The notes under the pieces are model-generated. The model was not told the DNA's origin and searched no databases. It saw nothing but the letters and a program-made list of their open reading frames with translations. A stretch of 64,000 nt of DNA, from positions 41,292,001 through 41,356,000 of the forward strand of contig CM114272.1 of NCBI GenBank assembly GCA_050084515.1, read 5' to 3'. The DNA is from Blasia pusilla (lineage: Eukaryota; Marchantiophyta; Marchantiopsida; Blasiales). How positions within the stretch are numbered: the first letter of the stretch is position 1; the number at the start of each line of letters is the position of its first letter. The position numbers and the translations under genes were made by a program. Shown piece after piece: positions 41,013-53,385 of this stretch.

Positions 41013-41431
41013 TATCCCTCGGGTAACAATGGGACAACACATAGTTCCGAGGCAACCCCTTACAATCCGACGGATCACAAGGTCTACCCTAAGTTGGAAA
41101 ATCCCGTAACAGTCCCCAACAATTGGTTGCCTTAGCAAATGCAAGCGATGTCTTGTGTTTGATGCTAGCAAAATCGACTCAAAAGACCATTGGTCGGCAA
41201 GAAGGGGGTACCAACCCAACGGACTTCGATGGGTTCCAACTTGTATTAGGACACGAAAACAAAAAACGGAACTAGGTGCTTCGCAACCCACGTCTCTAAT
41301 TCCCAAATTTTGCAACCCAACGGACTCCAACAGGTTGCAACAGAATTGAATCCATCATGTCACACAATCTCACCTACCAAACTTCATCTTATCAGTAAAA
41401 TTCTATCTGGAGAATCTGAGTCCCTATTCAC

Positions 41432-41438
41432 TATAAAT
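41432..41438 (+). promoter_or_regulatory. TATA box of transposase gene, copy B
   Basis: TATAAAT in CACTATAAATTAAAC, 88 bp before the ATG at 41526, followed by a CATTCTTATTCT hexamer repeat. Confidence 0.65.
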
Positions 41439-41525
41439 TAAACATTCTCATTCTTATTCTCATACCCTTTCCCATTCTTATCCTCATTCTTATTCTCAGT
41501 CTCCTCTCGGTGGAATCTTCTAGGA

Positions 41526-43535
41526 ATGGATAATTATGTGAAGCTCACTTGTGGCAATCATCTAGCAGCCCTTCCTCAATCAGAAATCGTCCGACCGCAA
41601 GCTCGTGAGTCTTTCATACCAATGGATGAAAATTTTCTCTCAGTTCAATTTCTTCTCCAAATTGGAACCATCTTTGTGTCCAAGGATGTTAGGGTGGACG
41701 ATACAGAGGACATAATAGGTGAGAAAATCCAGCCACTGATTGCAAACCGTAAAGTATGGAATCTCCTACCTCTAGAAAATGGTCAATACACAGTTTACGG
41801 CTTGCCTCTGAATTCCTCAGCTTCCCAAGTAGACGGTCAAGAATTTCTTAGTGTACCAAGCTCTACATTTGCAACTCCTAGCTCAGTAAATACGGCATCG
41901 ACTCCAACTTCACACGTTCGTAACAATGTTGCACTTCCTAAAGACATTCCGGATGTCATCAATCTCAATGGAAGTGTCGGACACCAATCGGGCCCTCTGT
42001 CCGCCTACTCGTTCCTCTTGCAAGTATCACGCAATAGTTTGCTATCGTCTCTGCCCTTTAAAATATTCAAGCACATTCTTGTCGACGAGCTGCCGCCCAC
42101 GTACAATGTTAATTGCATTTTTGAGTTGCCTCCACTTGCTGCTCCTGCTCAAAAGAAAGATGGAGGACGCTTGAAGGATATGGACAGAAAGTTTGATTGT
42201 CATTGATGGTGCAGGCTTCAACGGACTAGTGCTTCCAAGGACCAGATGGTCCTTGGATTATCTCCTGCAGCCAATGCGTTGGAGCCTTGGAGTGTAGAAT
42301 TTCAGCATGCCCGTATCTAGAATGCAACGGGCCGATCAATACGTCGCAATTCCCCCCCCAAGAACGCAGAAACTCCATATGAGGTCGGTGCCACCATACC
42401 GCCGGGAGGCCATTGATGTCCTCATTATCAAGCATCCCCTTTCTACGTTGGAGCGTGTCCTGCATACATATTTTTCATTGTCCATGACTTGGGTTCCATG
42501 TTAGAGTACACAAGGTTGGCAATTCATGTTGGCTCCCACACTTATCCTATGACCGATGCAATTCAGAAACACATCAAGGAGGATGTGGTGAAGAAAGTGG
42601 CCGAGGTTTACAGAAACTCTTCGGGTTCAAAGCCCGGAGTGATCAAGTTAACAACAACATCATAAATTTGTGAACAACTGCTTGGAATCCCTGGACACAG
42701 CGAGATTACGGGTGCGTAGGAGAAACAACTGTGGGAAAATCTCGCATTTCTCGCTGATCCTGAATGCTTCTAGAATTTGTTGTGTCAAATACGAGTACTG
42801 GATGGAAAGAGGTCTGAAATGGATGCCATTTCCAGAAACAAGGCCAACTCTAGATTTCCATGCATTCAAAGATGGCAGTTCATGGGCTAGGGAGGCGAAG
42901 GATCTAGGGCCTATGTCTTCAAAATGTCAAAACGACAGTTCTGTCGAGTGGCCTCGATCTCATAGATCAAATGAGGGAAGGGGAAGATCTTTATGGCAGC
43001 TAAGTAAGCTTTGATATTTGCTAAAGAGTGCTGAACGGATGGTTGACAATGGGCGCTCACGTTTATGACCACGTGGAGAAGGGACTCAAAACTATATTTT
43101 TCTGTGAAGTAAAAGCAGAAGACGTTGGCACTTTGAAGATGTGTTGGTTACTCTTATTGGAGGTGGTGAAGGAAAACAAAAGGCCACCTCCGGAAATTTA
43201 TGGGTTCATGGCGGAAAATGCACAACCTGGGTGGATTGCTATCAGGAAAGTGTTATGGGGTGGAGAGGTTCAACCAGAGAGGGAAAGGTCGGATGCTTTC
43301 CATTGGCAACAGTCTGTGACCCGGTACACCAAATCTTGCATCAAGGAGAATAAGAGGATAGAGCATGTTACTCTACTCCAACGCTGCAAGGACAGCAAAA
43401 CCTTGAAACACGCCATGGAATGCCAAGAAGAACTTCATGGGTGGTGGAGGAAACATGCGATTGAGGGGAAGTACAAAGAGTTGTGCTCTTGGCTGAGTTG
43501 GTGGACTGTACGAATGGGGAAACTTCATGCGGGAG
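41526..43535 (+). pseudogene. MULE transposase, main 5' exon, copy B
   Basis: MDNYVKLTCGNHLAALPQSE is open to a TGA at 42204-42206 (CGA in copy A). The middle is frame-broken, but CPHYQASPF, HVGSHTYPMTDAIQ and LLGIPGHSEITG are recognisable. The catalytic region is open again from 43028: CEVKAEDVGTLKMCW, EIYGFMAENAQPGW, SDAFHWQQSVTRYT. It ends at donor GTGAGT (43536). Confidence 0.65.
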
Positions 43536-44042
43536 GTGAGTTCACTAATTTGTCTCATCGAGCTCACACTAAAAATTGTTTGAAGAGTTGCATCTAAAGT
43601 TGAGAAGCGTGGGCACTATAGGGATTTCAAACCGAAAAAACCAACCAACTTGTCGGATGCGATAGGTTGCCTGAGTGTTCAACCCATCGCTAACCGACGG
43701 GTTGCCTGAGTGTGCAACCAGTCGGAAACCAACGGGTTGCAAGTTGCATGGCCAAATTACTTGCAATCCGTTGGAATCAGACGGGTTGACAGGTTGCCTG
43801 AGTGTGCAACCAGTCGGAAAAGGACGGGTAGCAAGCCGCAGGGCCAAATTTACCTACAACCCGTCGGAATTGGACGGGTTGCCCTAGGTGGTTCCTTGGT
43901 GTTGCAACACGTCAAGAACCGACAGGTTGCAGAGTCGTTCATGAGATGCCTTGGCCTTGCAACCCGTCTGCTTCCGATAGGTAGCTTATTTCTTTGAGTT
44001 ATGAGCTATTTTCGTTCCCTTCTCACATTGGGGTCGTTGCAG
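43536..44042 (+). other. Transposase intron, copy B, with palindromes
   Basis: GTGAGT donor and GTTGCAG acceptor at sites conserved with copies A and C. Palindromes near 43643, 43677, 43712, 43764, 43815, 43857, 43903 and 43960. Confidence 0.75.
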
Positions 44043-46458
44043 GGATTGAACATTCATGAAAATGCCCTCTACCCCAACACAAGTGGAGCAGAAAGTGTTC
44101 ATTCCTCCTCGAGGTCGTCACAAGCATGCCAAAGAATTTCACTTGTGGAGGCATGCCAACAAGACCAAGAAAATGCTACAGTCTGCAGCATCCCATATCT
44201 TCCTCACAAAAGGCATAACAAAAGGAAGGGGGCCTTCAATCTACGAGCTCTTTGTTAGGGCGGATGTGAGATCTGGTGATGAGAAACTCTATGTGGAAGC
44301 CTTCAACCGGTGCGTAGCAGGAGCTCCCCTCCAGCAAGACGTACACATTGGTGGGGATTTTTGTGGGCGCGTTTCAAGACGTCCCATACAAATGGTGGTA
44401 GAGCAGACGTCCCATACAGATGGTGGAATGAACCCGGTGATTGATTTCGATGAGGAAATTATGCCACCCAGGTATTCGGGGACCCCGGATTGCTCCCAAA
44501 TCCGTGATGGAGTAACTTCTCCAAAATCAGTAAATGTTTTATTTCAAAAGCCCTCCATTGCTGGAAGTTCGCAACATCCGGTTGCTGAGGTGGTTCAACA
44601 ATATGGGATTCCGGTCATGGAGGTGGATTGCAACCTGAAACGGTGGTATATATCTCATGGCAACCCTGGACGTGGACCCACTTGCAGGGCAGGATTTGAT
44701 GGCATTAGGAGAGCATGCGGCACTTTCCTAAATAAGAAATGTACAAGGACTGGACGACCACTGCCTGGGTTTCGGGGACTCAAAACCTTTGATCGTTTCA
44801 CGAGGACCGAGGATCAATTAAAGTACTTCTTCTGCCCAAATGAATCTTGTGCTTTCCAAAAGTCTTATCTGGCTACCGTTGGAGCTCCGAGCAATACCCC
44901 CACGATTTGGCCCATCGCCGCAGGTATGAATTGCACTCAAGACGAAGGGAGTTCAGAGCATATTCGCATTATAGAGACCTTCGCATTTCATATTCAACCC
45001 AAGATTGATGTCAATATGTACCCGGAGAAGGTGGATGATCTCAATCCACTATTTCTGTGTGAGTCTAGAAATGGGGTGAAGAGAAATAGAATATGTAGGC
45101 CAACGGTGGAGAGAGCAAAGCGAATTGCATCAGCTCAAGAGGCAAAAATGGAGATCATCGCCACCAAAGATGTTCATAGTGGCAATGGAATAGGAAGGAT
45201 GTATTGGGTCAAGAAAAACACTTTAAATTCAAGTGTCACAGGTGTCGCGCCCCTACTCTCCTTGAACATCAATCTTTAGTGTTGCGGAAGCGTACGTTCA
45301 GTAGGTCACAATCTCATCGCCGATTTGCACCCAAGCACGCACTCTCGTTAGTCGGGTTTGGGCCAACCAACGTTCCAACCCACCGAGTTCTCAACTCGGC
45401 GTCTCATCAAGCTCAACCTTCCTTAGTTCCTAGTTTCCAAAACACGGCAAGTCCTTCAAGACTTGGAACACACTTCCTGGTTAGTCTAGGGATCTGAAAT
45501 GGCACTTGCGCGCCTAGTGATCCCAACTGTTCAACGGACCTTGTGTGAGTTCCAAACCGAGACCCAAGTAATTGATTCGCGGGGTGAAATCCAACAGGGA
45601 TGTCTAAAATCGCCTCAATAGACTTGGTGCAAGTTTTCCAACCCAACTCCCAAACTCGCGTTCCGTTCCATGCCCTTGAGCCGCCCCTCGGCGCCCAAAG
45701 TGGGGTTCGGGTTCCAAGCACTCTTGGAGACCTTTCCCCTTACTAGTACTTCTGGGGTTCTCCAATAACCCCCCCTCTTTGGAAAAGGAGGGTCGGGCCC
45801 TTCATTGTGGCCCTCAACCCGACTCCACTTACAGTCATTTCCGGGTTGTTTCTCAGCCGCTGCTTATGCGTTTGCAGAGATCTTTAGTGCATTTGAACCG
45901 TCTTTTCATAAGCCTTCCAACGCATCCATATTTAATCCAAACTCATCTTGGCGCTAAAAGTTATGGTTAAAAATACAGTCGGAAACTCTCAAACGCTAAT
46001 GGCGTTCCAAATCCGAATTCTTCCTTTTGGCAACCCACTTTCTAGACTCGACTTCTTTCAAGTCTCATTCCGCGTTTGGTCCTGGTTTTTCGATCGCGAC
46101 CACAACATCTGAAACGCGAAGCCTTGCTCGGTCTCGTCTCTTGTCTCCTCTTCGAGACTACTCCAACGCGCAAACCATCTTAGCGTGAGCTCGCTAATGT
46201 TCCGATGTTCCGCTTGGCACTCGTTTGGTCATGAGGGTCGCGACAACAGGGGTGCATGTGGTGCATATCTGTTGCTTTCCCACATGTTCATGTGATGACT
46301 TTCTCCAAAGAGAGACAAGTGGCAAAAGGTATTTCCCTTGTAAGCACATGAACTATGTGTTGCTTGTAGTTCTAAGAGAGTCGGAGGTAGGAGTAGGAAT
46401 CCACCAACCAATTGTGTCCCTCAAAGAAGTGCAAAGTATTTTAAACAAACCACTTTGA
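44043..46458 (+). pseudogene. MULE transposase, downstream exon with SWIM finger, copy B (split by solo LTR)
   Basis: A long open frame from 44056 (MKMPSTPTQVEQKVFIPPRG) through LFQKPSIAGSSQHP, GIPVMEVDCNLKRW and YFFCPNESCAF to KKNTLNSSVTG at 45242, where a 1003-bp LTR is inserted. Beyond it the frame resumes with HVVHICCFPTCSCDDFLQRE, TSGKRYFPCKHMNYVLL and ends HQPIVSLKEVQSILNKPL at 46458. CSC...FPCKH is a SWIM zinc finger (CxCxnCxH), typical of MULE and FAR1-type proteins. Apart from the insertion this exon is almost intact, so the LTR may have been the inactivating event for it. Confidence 0.75.
45243..46245 (+). repeat. Solo LTR (1003 bp) with 5-bp target duplication
   Basis: TGTCGCGCCC...GTCGCGACA, flanked by ACAGG at 45238-45242 and 46246-46250. 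Same family and exactly the same length as 11416-12418. A solo LTR arises by recombination between the two LTRs of an inserted element. Removing it plus one ACAGG rejoins the transposase reading frame. Confidence 0.92.
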
Positions 46459-46873
46459 GGATGCAAAATGACGTATTAGATTGTACTTTCATTTTCCAAA
46501 ACCTTCACTTTGAGCTTGAACTCTATTCAGCCCAAGGCAAATGAAAGATTTTTTCTAGACCTTGGATGGAAAAAGTGATTGGTTCCACACTTATGATTCC
46601 ACTGATTTTTCAGTTTTCTAAATTTTGTGCAAATTGCATATTTCCGGACTCACATGGGTTGCTAAAATGTGGAAGAGAAAAAAAAATCTATGGGAGTGCT
46701 TAAGAACTGAGAAGAAAAGTGCAAAAAAACTCACACAAAAAGTTTCCTCTCTTCAACCCAACGGAAACTCTCTTCAAATCATAGGAAACTCTCTTAAAAA
46801 AAAAGTATCTCTTTGGGTTGAAGGTAGTTTCCTCTCTCCTCTCTTCCTCTTGCCTCTCTTACCGCACTTCCAT
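46459..46873 (+). repeat. Copy B transposase-side terminal region
   Basis: 3' UTR and terminus, mirrored by 47539-48011 of copy C (CTTTGAGGATGCAAAATGA; GGTTGAAGGTAGTTTCCTCTC). It ends with a CTCTCC tract and CTTACCGCACTTC. Confidence 0.7.
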
Positions 46874-46984
46874 GTCAAAGAGCTGGCCGGCCCACGGCTA
46901 CCTCGCGGTGGCCTTTGGTGCCAATCATGCCCTTAGCTCCTTACGACCGACATCTATGGCCACAATCTATAAGTATCGGGGACG

Positions 46985-47155
46985 TGGTGTTGCTGTATGA
47001 TAATCGCCGATTGAAGTTCCTCAGGAAATTAAAATTAAACTGGATGGGATCCTACCGGGTGTTAGCGATATATGACAATGGATCACTATAGTTGGAAAGC
47101 TTCAACGGAGAAGCACTACCAACTCGTGTCAGTGGCATGCATGTTTGAAGGTATA
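46985..47155 (+). pseudogene. Gypsy integrase C-terminal fragment (third lineage)
   Basis: LYDNRRLKFLRKLKLNWMGS, YRVLAIYDNGSL, a stop, GEALPTRVSGMHV. Nearly the same as 62831-63016. It fits the integrase C-terminal SH3-like region (RLK...GKLK..W.GPY.V). It belongs to the element into which copy C inserted. Confidence 0.75.
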
Positions 47156-47193
47156 ATGAGCCGCAACCCTACCTTGACTAAAAGCAGAGGAAG

Positions 47194-47473
47194 GGGAGCG
47201 CTTTGCGTTGTAACGGGCAACTAAGTGCAAAGAAGTGTTTTGGGCTTATGCAAAGCGCAAAGAGGAAGACTCTAACCGTTGGGGCAGGGTTGTTACACCC
47301 GCACCGCTACAACCAAGAAACCATTCAGGACTTCACCCACATAAGCGCCTACCTACTACTCGGGCGGTCATTTTCATGGACGGAGTAACTACAAAGTTGC
47401 GTAGTAGGCCGAAGCACGGAGCACATAGGGATCGATCTACAGCTGTTCTTTCGGCACCCACGATGCCTTGTGA
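47194..47473 (+). repeat. 280-bp segment, source copy
   Basis: Nearly identical to 48183-48462 (GGGAGCGCTTTGCG... to TGCCTTGTGA). Here it lies naturally between the integrase tail and the extra ORF of the third gypsy lineage. No recognised domain. Confidence 0.85.
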
Positions 47474-47538
47474 AGACTCAACGCTCATACTGCAAAGTGC
47501 GGCCATGCCATTGATAAAGTTGTCACCCAAATTAGTTG
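47474..47538 (+). pseudogene. Extra ORF of third gypsy lineage, left part (split by copy C)
   Basis: Includes MPLIKLSPKLV, which joins through the target duplication AATTAGTTG to EALKE at 60386, giving the same LVEALKE-S-L pattern as LREALKERSLWQFF at 63450. The function is unknown. Confidence 0.65.
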
Positions 47539-48011
47539 GAGGAGCACTAAGAGGAGAGGAAGAGAGGAGAGAGAAAGAGAGGAGAGAGGAGAGGAAGAGA
47601 GGAGAGATGAGAGAGGAAGAGAGGAGAGATGAGAGAGGAAGAGAGGAGAGAGGAGAGAGGAAACTACCTTCAACCCAAAGAGATACTTTTTTTTGAAGAG
47701 AGTCTCCGTTGGGTTGAAGAGAGGAAACTTTTTTGTGAATTTTTTTGCACTTTTGTTTTCAGTGCTTAGGCACTCCTACTGATTTCTTTTACCTCTTCCA
47801 CATTTTGGAAACCCATTTGAATCCGACGGGTTGCAATTTGCACAAAATTTTAAAAATTGAAAAATCAATGGAATCATAAATGTGGAACAAATCACTTTTT
47901 CCATCCAAGGTCTAGAAAGAATCTATCATTTTCCCTCGGCTGAATAGAGTTCAAGCTCAAAATGAAGGTTCTGGCAAAACAAAGTACAATCTAAGACTTC
48001 ATTTTGCATCC
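47539..48011. repeat. Copy C transposase-side terminal region
   Basis: A purine tract (AGAGGAGAGATGAGAG units, 47551-47665) plus 3' UTR mirrored in copy B 46459-46873. One palindrome half-site near 47820. Confidence 0.7.
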
Positions 48012-49828
48012 TCAAAGTGGTTTGTTTAAAATACTTCGCACTTCTTTGAGGGACAAAATTGGTTGGTGGATTCCTCCTCCTACCTCTAACTCTCTTAAAA
48101 CTACAAGCAACACATAGTACAAGTGCTTACAAGGGAAATATCTTTTCCCACTTGTCTCTCTTTGGACAAAGTCATCACAGGAGGGAGCGCTTTGCGTTGT
48201 AACGGGCAACTAAGTGCAAAGAAGTGCTTTGGGCTTATGCAAAGCGCGAAGAGGAAGACTCTAACCGGTGGGGCAGGGTTGTTACACCCGCACCGCTACA
48301 ACCAAGAAACCATTCAGGACTTCACCCACATAAGCGCCTGCCTACTACTCGGGCGGTCATTTTCATGGACGGAGTAACCACAAAGTTGCGCACTAGGCCG
48401 AAGCACGGAGCACATAGGGATCGATCTACAGTTGTTCTTTCGGCACCCACAATGCCTTGTGAGCTTGTCTCTCTTTGGACAAAGTCATCACAGGAACATG
48501 TGGGAAAGCAACAGATGTGCACCACATACACCCCTGTGACACTTGAATTTAAAGTGTTTTTCCTGACCCAATACATCCTTCCTATTCCATTGCCACTATG
48601 GACATCTTTGGTGGCGATGATCTCCATTTTTTCCTCTTGAGCTAATGCAATTCGATTTGCTCTCTCCACCGTTGGCCTATACATTATGTTTCTCTTCATC
48701 CCATTTCTAGACTCAAACAGAAATAGTGGATTGAGATCATCCACCTTCTTCGGATACATGTTGACATCAATCTTGGGTTGAATACAAAATGCGAAGGTCT
48801 CTATAATGCAAACATGCTCTGAACTTCCTCCATCTACAAGTTTGAAATCAACACTTATAAGATTTTCCACTTCGTCCTGAGTGCAATTCGTACATGCGGA
48901 AATGGGCCAAATCGTGGGGATATTCCTTGGAGCTCCAATGGCAGCCGGATAAGAATTTCCGAAAGCACAGGATTCATTTGGGCAGAAGAAGTACTTCAAT
49001 TGATCCCTGTTCCTCGTGAAACGATCAAAGGTTTTGAGTCCCCCAAAATCTAGGGAGTGGTCGTCCAGTCCTTATACAGTTCTTATTTAGGAAAGTGCCG
49101 CATGCTCTCCTAATGCTATCAGATCTTGCCCTGCAAGTGGGTCCACGTCCAGGGTTGCTCCGAGATATATGCCACCTTTTGAGGTTGCAATCCACCTCAA
49201 TGACCGGAATCCCATACTGTTGAACCATCCCTGCCACTGGATGTTGCAAACTTCCAGCAACGGAGGGCTTTTGAAATAAAATATTCACTGATTTTGGAGA
49301 AGTTACTGGATCACGGATTTTGGAGCAATCCCGGGTCTCCAAATACCTAGGCGGAGTTATTTCTTCATCCAAATCAATCACCGGGTTCGTTCCTTGATGC
49401 TGCCTCTTCACTTGTCTGAAGTCAATATACTTATATGGTCTCCAGGAGTCTTGCTCATACTGCTCTATCACCATTTGTATGGGAAGTCTTGAAACACGCC
49501 CACAAATGTCCCCACCAATGTGGACATCTTGCTCGAGGGGAGTTCCTACTACGCACCGATTGAAGGCTTCCACATAGAGTTTCTCATCACCAAATCTCAC
49601 AGCCACCCTTACATAGAGCTCGTAAATCGAAGGCCCCCTTCCTTTTGTTATGCCTTTTTTGAGGAAGATATGGGATGATGTAGATTGTAGCATTGCTCTT
49701 GCCTGGTCTTGTCGGTATGCCTCTACAAGTGAAATTCTTTGGCACGCTTGTGACGACCTCGAGGAGGAATGAACACTTTTTGCTCCACTTGTGTTGGGGC
49801 AGAGGGCATTTTCATGAATGTTCAATCC
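48012..49828 (-). pseudogene. MULE transposase, downstream exon with SWIM finger, copy C (carries 280-bp insertion)
   Basis: Open from 49825 (MNIHENALCPNTSGAKSVHS) through GIPVIEVDCNLKRWHIS, frameshifted near 49025, then KYFFCPNESCAF, YPKKVDDLNPLFLFESRNG and VVHICCFPTCSCDDFVQRET. A 280-bp insertion (48183-48462) interrupts the SWIM finger; it resumes as SGKRYFPCKHLYYVLL and ends at 48012. Residues CSC and PCKH are the SWIM zinc ligands. Confidence 0.7.
48151..48495. repeat. 280-bp insertion flanked by 32-bp target duplication
   Basis: 48151-48182 and 48464-48495 are identical 32-bp copies of exon sequence (starting CTTGTCTCTCTTTGG) that is single in copy B. Between them lies a 280-bp copy of 47194-47473, a segment about 1 kb away. 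No transposon termini or poly(A). Confidence 0.88.
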
Positions 49829-50802
49829 CTACAATGACGGCAATGTGAGAAGGGAACGAAAATAACTCTATGAGCAAAGAAAAAAGTTACATGTCAGAAG
49901 TAGACGTGTTGCAAGTCGGAGGCATCCCATGAATGACTCTGCGACCCGTTGGTTTTCGACGTGTTACAACACCCAAGAACCACCTACAGCAACCCGTCGA
50001 ATTCAGACAGGTTGCAAGTAACTTTGGCCACTCCAGGCTGGAAGATCCGAGTGCAAGTCATCAGAATCCGACGAATCGCACATGGATTTTCCAGCCTCCG
50101 ACTTGAAACGGGTTGCAAGTCGGAGACATCCCTGGAAAGTCCCTGTAACCTTATACTGCAACCTAGCACCCAGGAACCTGCTACAACAACCTATCAGAAT
50201 CGGACGGGTTGTGAGAAGCAGGCCGGTCCGGTCTCAAAAATCCTTATGCAACCTGTCGGATTCCGTTGGCTTGCAAGAAGTGTCCACACACAAAGATTTG
50301 CAACTATAGAAATCTAACATGTTCCAATTAACTTGAACTGATCTAACGTGTCTGGATGCAACTTGGAGACAGCCGCAACCTGTCTGAATGTGAGGAGTTG
50401 CATACAGATGCAACTTGTCGGAATGAGACGGGTTGCTGATCGAGTTAACTCGCAGCCTTGCGGCGTGCAACCCATCCGGGTCAAACTATTTGCAGGATTT
50501 GTATACATGCAACTTGCAACCCGCCAGGATTCGACAGGTTGCACACTCATGCAACCACTTGGGTTTGGACGGGTTGCACAAATATTCCTCATGCATGATG
50601 TTGCGCTCCGACGCATAACACAAACATTTTTGATGCAATACGTCGGTTTCCGACTGGTTGCACACTCATAACCAGTCGGCAACCCGTCACATCTGACAGA
50701 TTGCTTGGTTTCTTCGGTTTGAAATCCCTATAGTGCCAACGGTTCTCAAATTGAGCTACAACTTTTCAAACAATTCTCAGCATGAGCTCGACAAGAACTC
50801 AC
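49829..50802 (-). other. Transposase intron, copy C, with palindromes
   Basis: Donor GTGAGT (50797-50802 on the minus strand) and acceptor TGTAG (near 49831). About ten palindromes or relatives (near 49948, 49989, 50055, 50105, 50187, 50250, 50395, 50417, 50518, 50550, 50635). Longer than in copies A and B. Confidence 0.7.
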
Positions 50803-52816
50803 CTCCCACATGGAAGCTTCCCCATTGTCTCATTCCTACAGTCCACCAATTGAGCCAAGAGCACAACTCTTTGTACTTCCCCTCAATTGCATGCTTCCTC
50901 CACCACCCAAGAAGTTCTTCTTGGCATTCTATGGCCTATGTCAAGGTTTTGCTATCCTTGCAGCGTTGGAGTAGAGTGACATGCTTGGTACTCTTATTCT
51001 CCTTGATGCAAGATTTGGTGTACCGCGTCACAGACTACTGCCAATGGAAAGCATCCGACCTTTCCCTCTCTGGTTGAACCTGTCCACTCCAGAACACTTC
51101 CTTGATAGCAATCCACCCAGGTTGTGCATTGTCCGCCATGAATCCATAAATTTCCAGAGATGGCCTTTTGTTTTCCTTCACCACCTCCAATAGGAATAAC
51201 CAACACATCTTCAAACTTCTTACGTCTTTTGCTTTTACCTCATAGACAAATATAGTTTCGAGTCCCTTCTCCACATGGTCATAAACGTGAGTACTCATGG
51301 TCAACCATCCATTCAACACTCTGTAGCAAATATCAAAGATTACCCAACTGTTGTAAAAATCTTCCCCTTCCCTCATTTGATCTATAAGATCGAGGCCACT
51401 TGACGGCCTTGTTGTTGACATTTTGAAGACATAAGCCCTGGATCCTTTGCCTCCCTGGCCCATGAACTGCCATCTCTGAATAAATGGAAATCTAGAGTTG
51501 GCCTTGATTCTGGAAATGGCATCCATTTCGGCCGTCTTTCCATCCAATATCCATATTTGACGCATAAAATTTTGGAAGCATTCAGGATCAGCGAGAAATG
51601 CGAGATTTTCCCATAGTTGTTTCTCCTCAACAGCCGTGATCTCGCCCTGCCCAGGGATTCCAAGCAGTTGTTCACAAATTTGTGATTTTGTCGTTAACTT
51701 GATCACTCTTGGCTTTGATCCCGGAGAGTTTCTATATACCTCGGCCACTTTTTTTTCCACATCCTCCTTGATGTGTCTCTAAATTGCACCGGTAACAGGA
51801 TGAATGTGGGAGCCAACATGAACTGCCAGCCTGGTGTACTCGGACGTAGAACTGAAGTCGTGCACAATGAAAAAAATGTATGCAGAACATGCTCCAATGC
51901 AGAAAGGGGATGCTTGACAATGAGGACATCAATGGCCTCCCGGCGGTATGGTCTCACCGACCTCATATGGAGTTTCTGCATTCTTAAGGTGGAATTGCGA
52001 CGTATTGACTTGCCCATTGCGCTCTAGATATGGGCATGTTGGACTTCTACACTCCACGGCTCTAACGCATTAGCGGCGAGAAACAATCCAAGGACCATCT
52101 AGAATTGAAGCACTAGTCCGTTGAAGCTATCACCATCGATGATAATCAGACTTTCTGTCCATACCCTTCAAGCGTCCTCTATCTTTCTTTTGAGCAAGAC
52201 CAGCAAGTGGAGGCAACTCAAAAATGCAATTACCATCGTACGTGGGCGGCAACTCGTCGACAAGAGTGTGCTTGAATATTTTAAAGGGCAAAGACGACAA
52301 CAAACTATTGCCTGATACTCGCAAGAGGAATGAGTAGGCAGATAGAGGACCCGATTGATGTCCGACAGTTCCACTGAGGTTGACGACATCTTGAATATCT
52401 TCAGAAAGTACAACATTGGTACGAACGTGTGAAGTTGGAGTTGATGCTAGATCTATTGCGCTTGGAGTGGCAAACTTAGAGCTCGATGCACTAGGAAATT
52501 TCGAACCATCTACTTAGGAAACAGAGGAATTCAGAGGCAAGCCATAAACTCTATATTGACCATTTTTTAGAGGTAGGAGATTCCATATTTTACGGTCTGC
52601 TATCAGTGGCTGGACCATCTCACCTGCAACCTCCTCCGTACCGTCCACCCTAAAATCCTTGGAAACAAAGATTGTTCCAATTTGGAGAAGAAATTGTACT
52701 GAAAGGAAATTTTCATCCACTGGTATGTAAGATTCATGAGCTTGCGGTCAAACTATTTCTGATTGAGGAAGGGCCCCTAGATTACTGCCACAAGTGAGTT
52801 TCATATAATTATCCAT
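50803..52816 (-). pseudogene. MULE transposase, main 5' exon, copy C
   Basis: The start at 52816 gives MDNYMKLTCG. TGA follows at codon ~23, where copy B has CGA (IVRPQARES). A long open segment (51760-51035) covers LLGIPGQGEITAVEEKQLWE, FDICYRVLNGW (candidate first Asp), CEVK-equivalent YEVKAKDVRSLKMCW, EIYGFMADNAQPGW (candidate second Asp) and SDAFHWQ, ending at TAG where copies A and B have CAG. It is the clearest view of the catalytic core. Confidence 0.65.
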
Positions 52817-52845
52817 TCCAAAATGACTCTACCGGGTGAAGAATG

Positions 52846-52922
52846 AGAATAAGAATAAGAATGAGAAAGAGAATAAGAATAAGAATAAGAATATGAATGA
52901 GAATGAGAATGTTTAATTTATA
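52846..52922 (-). promoter_or_regulatory. Transposase TATA box and hexamer microsatellite, copy C
   Basis: TATAAAT at 52916-52922 (minus strand), followed in the 5' UTR by about ten ATTCTT/ATTCTC units (52846-52910). Copies A and B have shorter versions, so the microsatellite varies in length among copies. Confidence 0.7.
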
Positions 52923-53385
52923 GTGAATAGTGACCGTTATTCTCCTGACAAAATTTGACTGACAAGATGTTGTTTGGTAGGTGAGTTTTTCTGACGGAAT
53001 GGATTCAATCCTATTGCAACCTGTTGTAGTCAAACGGGTTGCAAATTTTGGGACTTAGACACGTGGGTTGCAAAGCCACAAAGTACCATCTTCTGCAAGA
53101 GTCCGAGTGCAACTTGCAACCCATCGGAGTCCGTTAGGTTGGTACCCCCTGCCTGTCTGACCTGTGTGATTGGAGTCAGGATTTGCTAACATCGAGACAC
53201 AAGACATCGCATGGATTTGCTACGGCAACCCGTTGGGGACTACGACGGGTTTGAAAAGCACCTAACCTCGCTTTCCCTTTTGGATCTCGCGTCGATTTCT
53301 CTTGTCCAATGAACTCTGCAAACCAAAAGTGCAGATTTTCCGGATGGTGGGAAGTGTCCTACCCAGGGTAGAGCCTATAACCCGT

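Larger units (their letters stand above)
38379..46873 (-). mobile_element. MULE copy B (truncated, reversed relative to C)
   Basis: Contains the ParB-MTase-like gene on the minus strand (exon 3 start to exon 1) and the transposase on the plus strand. The MTase half and that end of the element are missing. The transposase-side end is present at about 46873, where CTCTTACCGCACTTC is the inverse complement of a family-like terminus. A 1003-bp solo LTR interrupts the transposase. Confidence 0.8.

Noticed and set aside
47235-47696. Arg/Glu-rich ORF (EERREKERREERKRG...)
   Set aside because: Translation of the terminal purine tract of copy C joined to the 280-bp segment; not conserved as protein.
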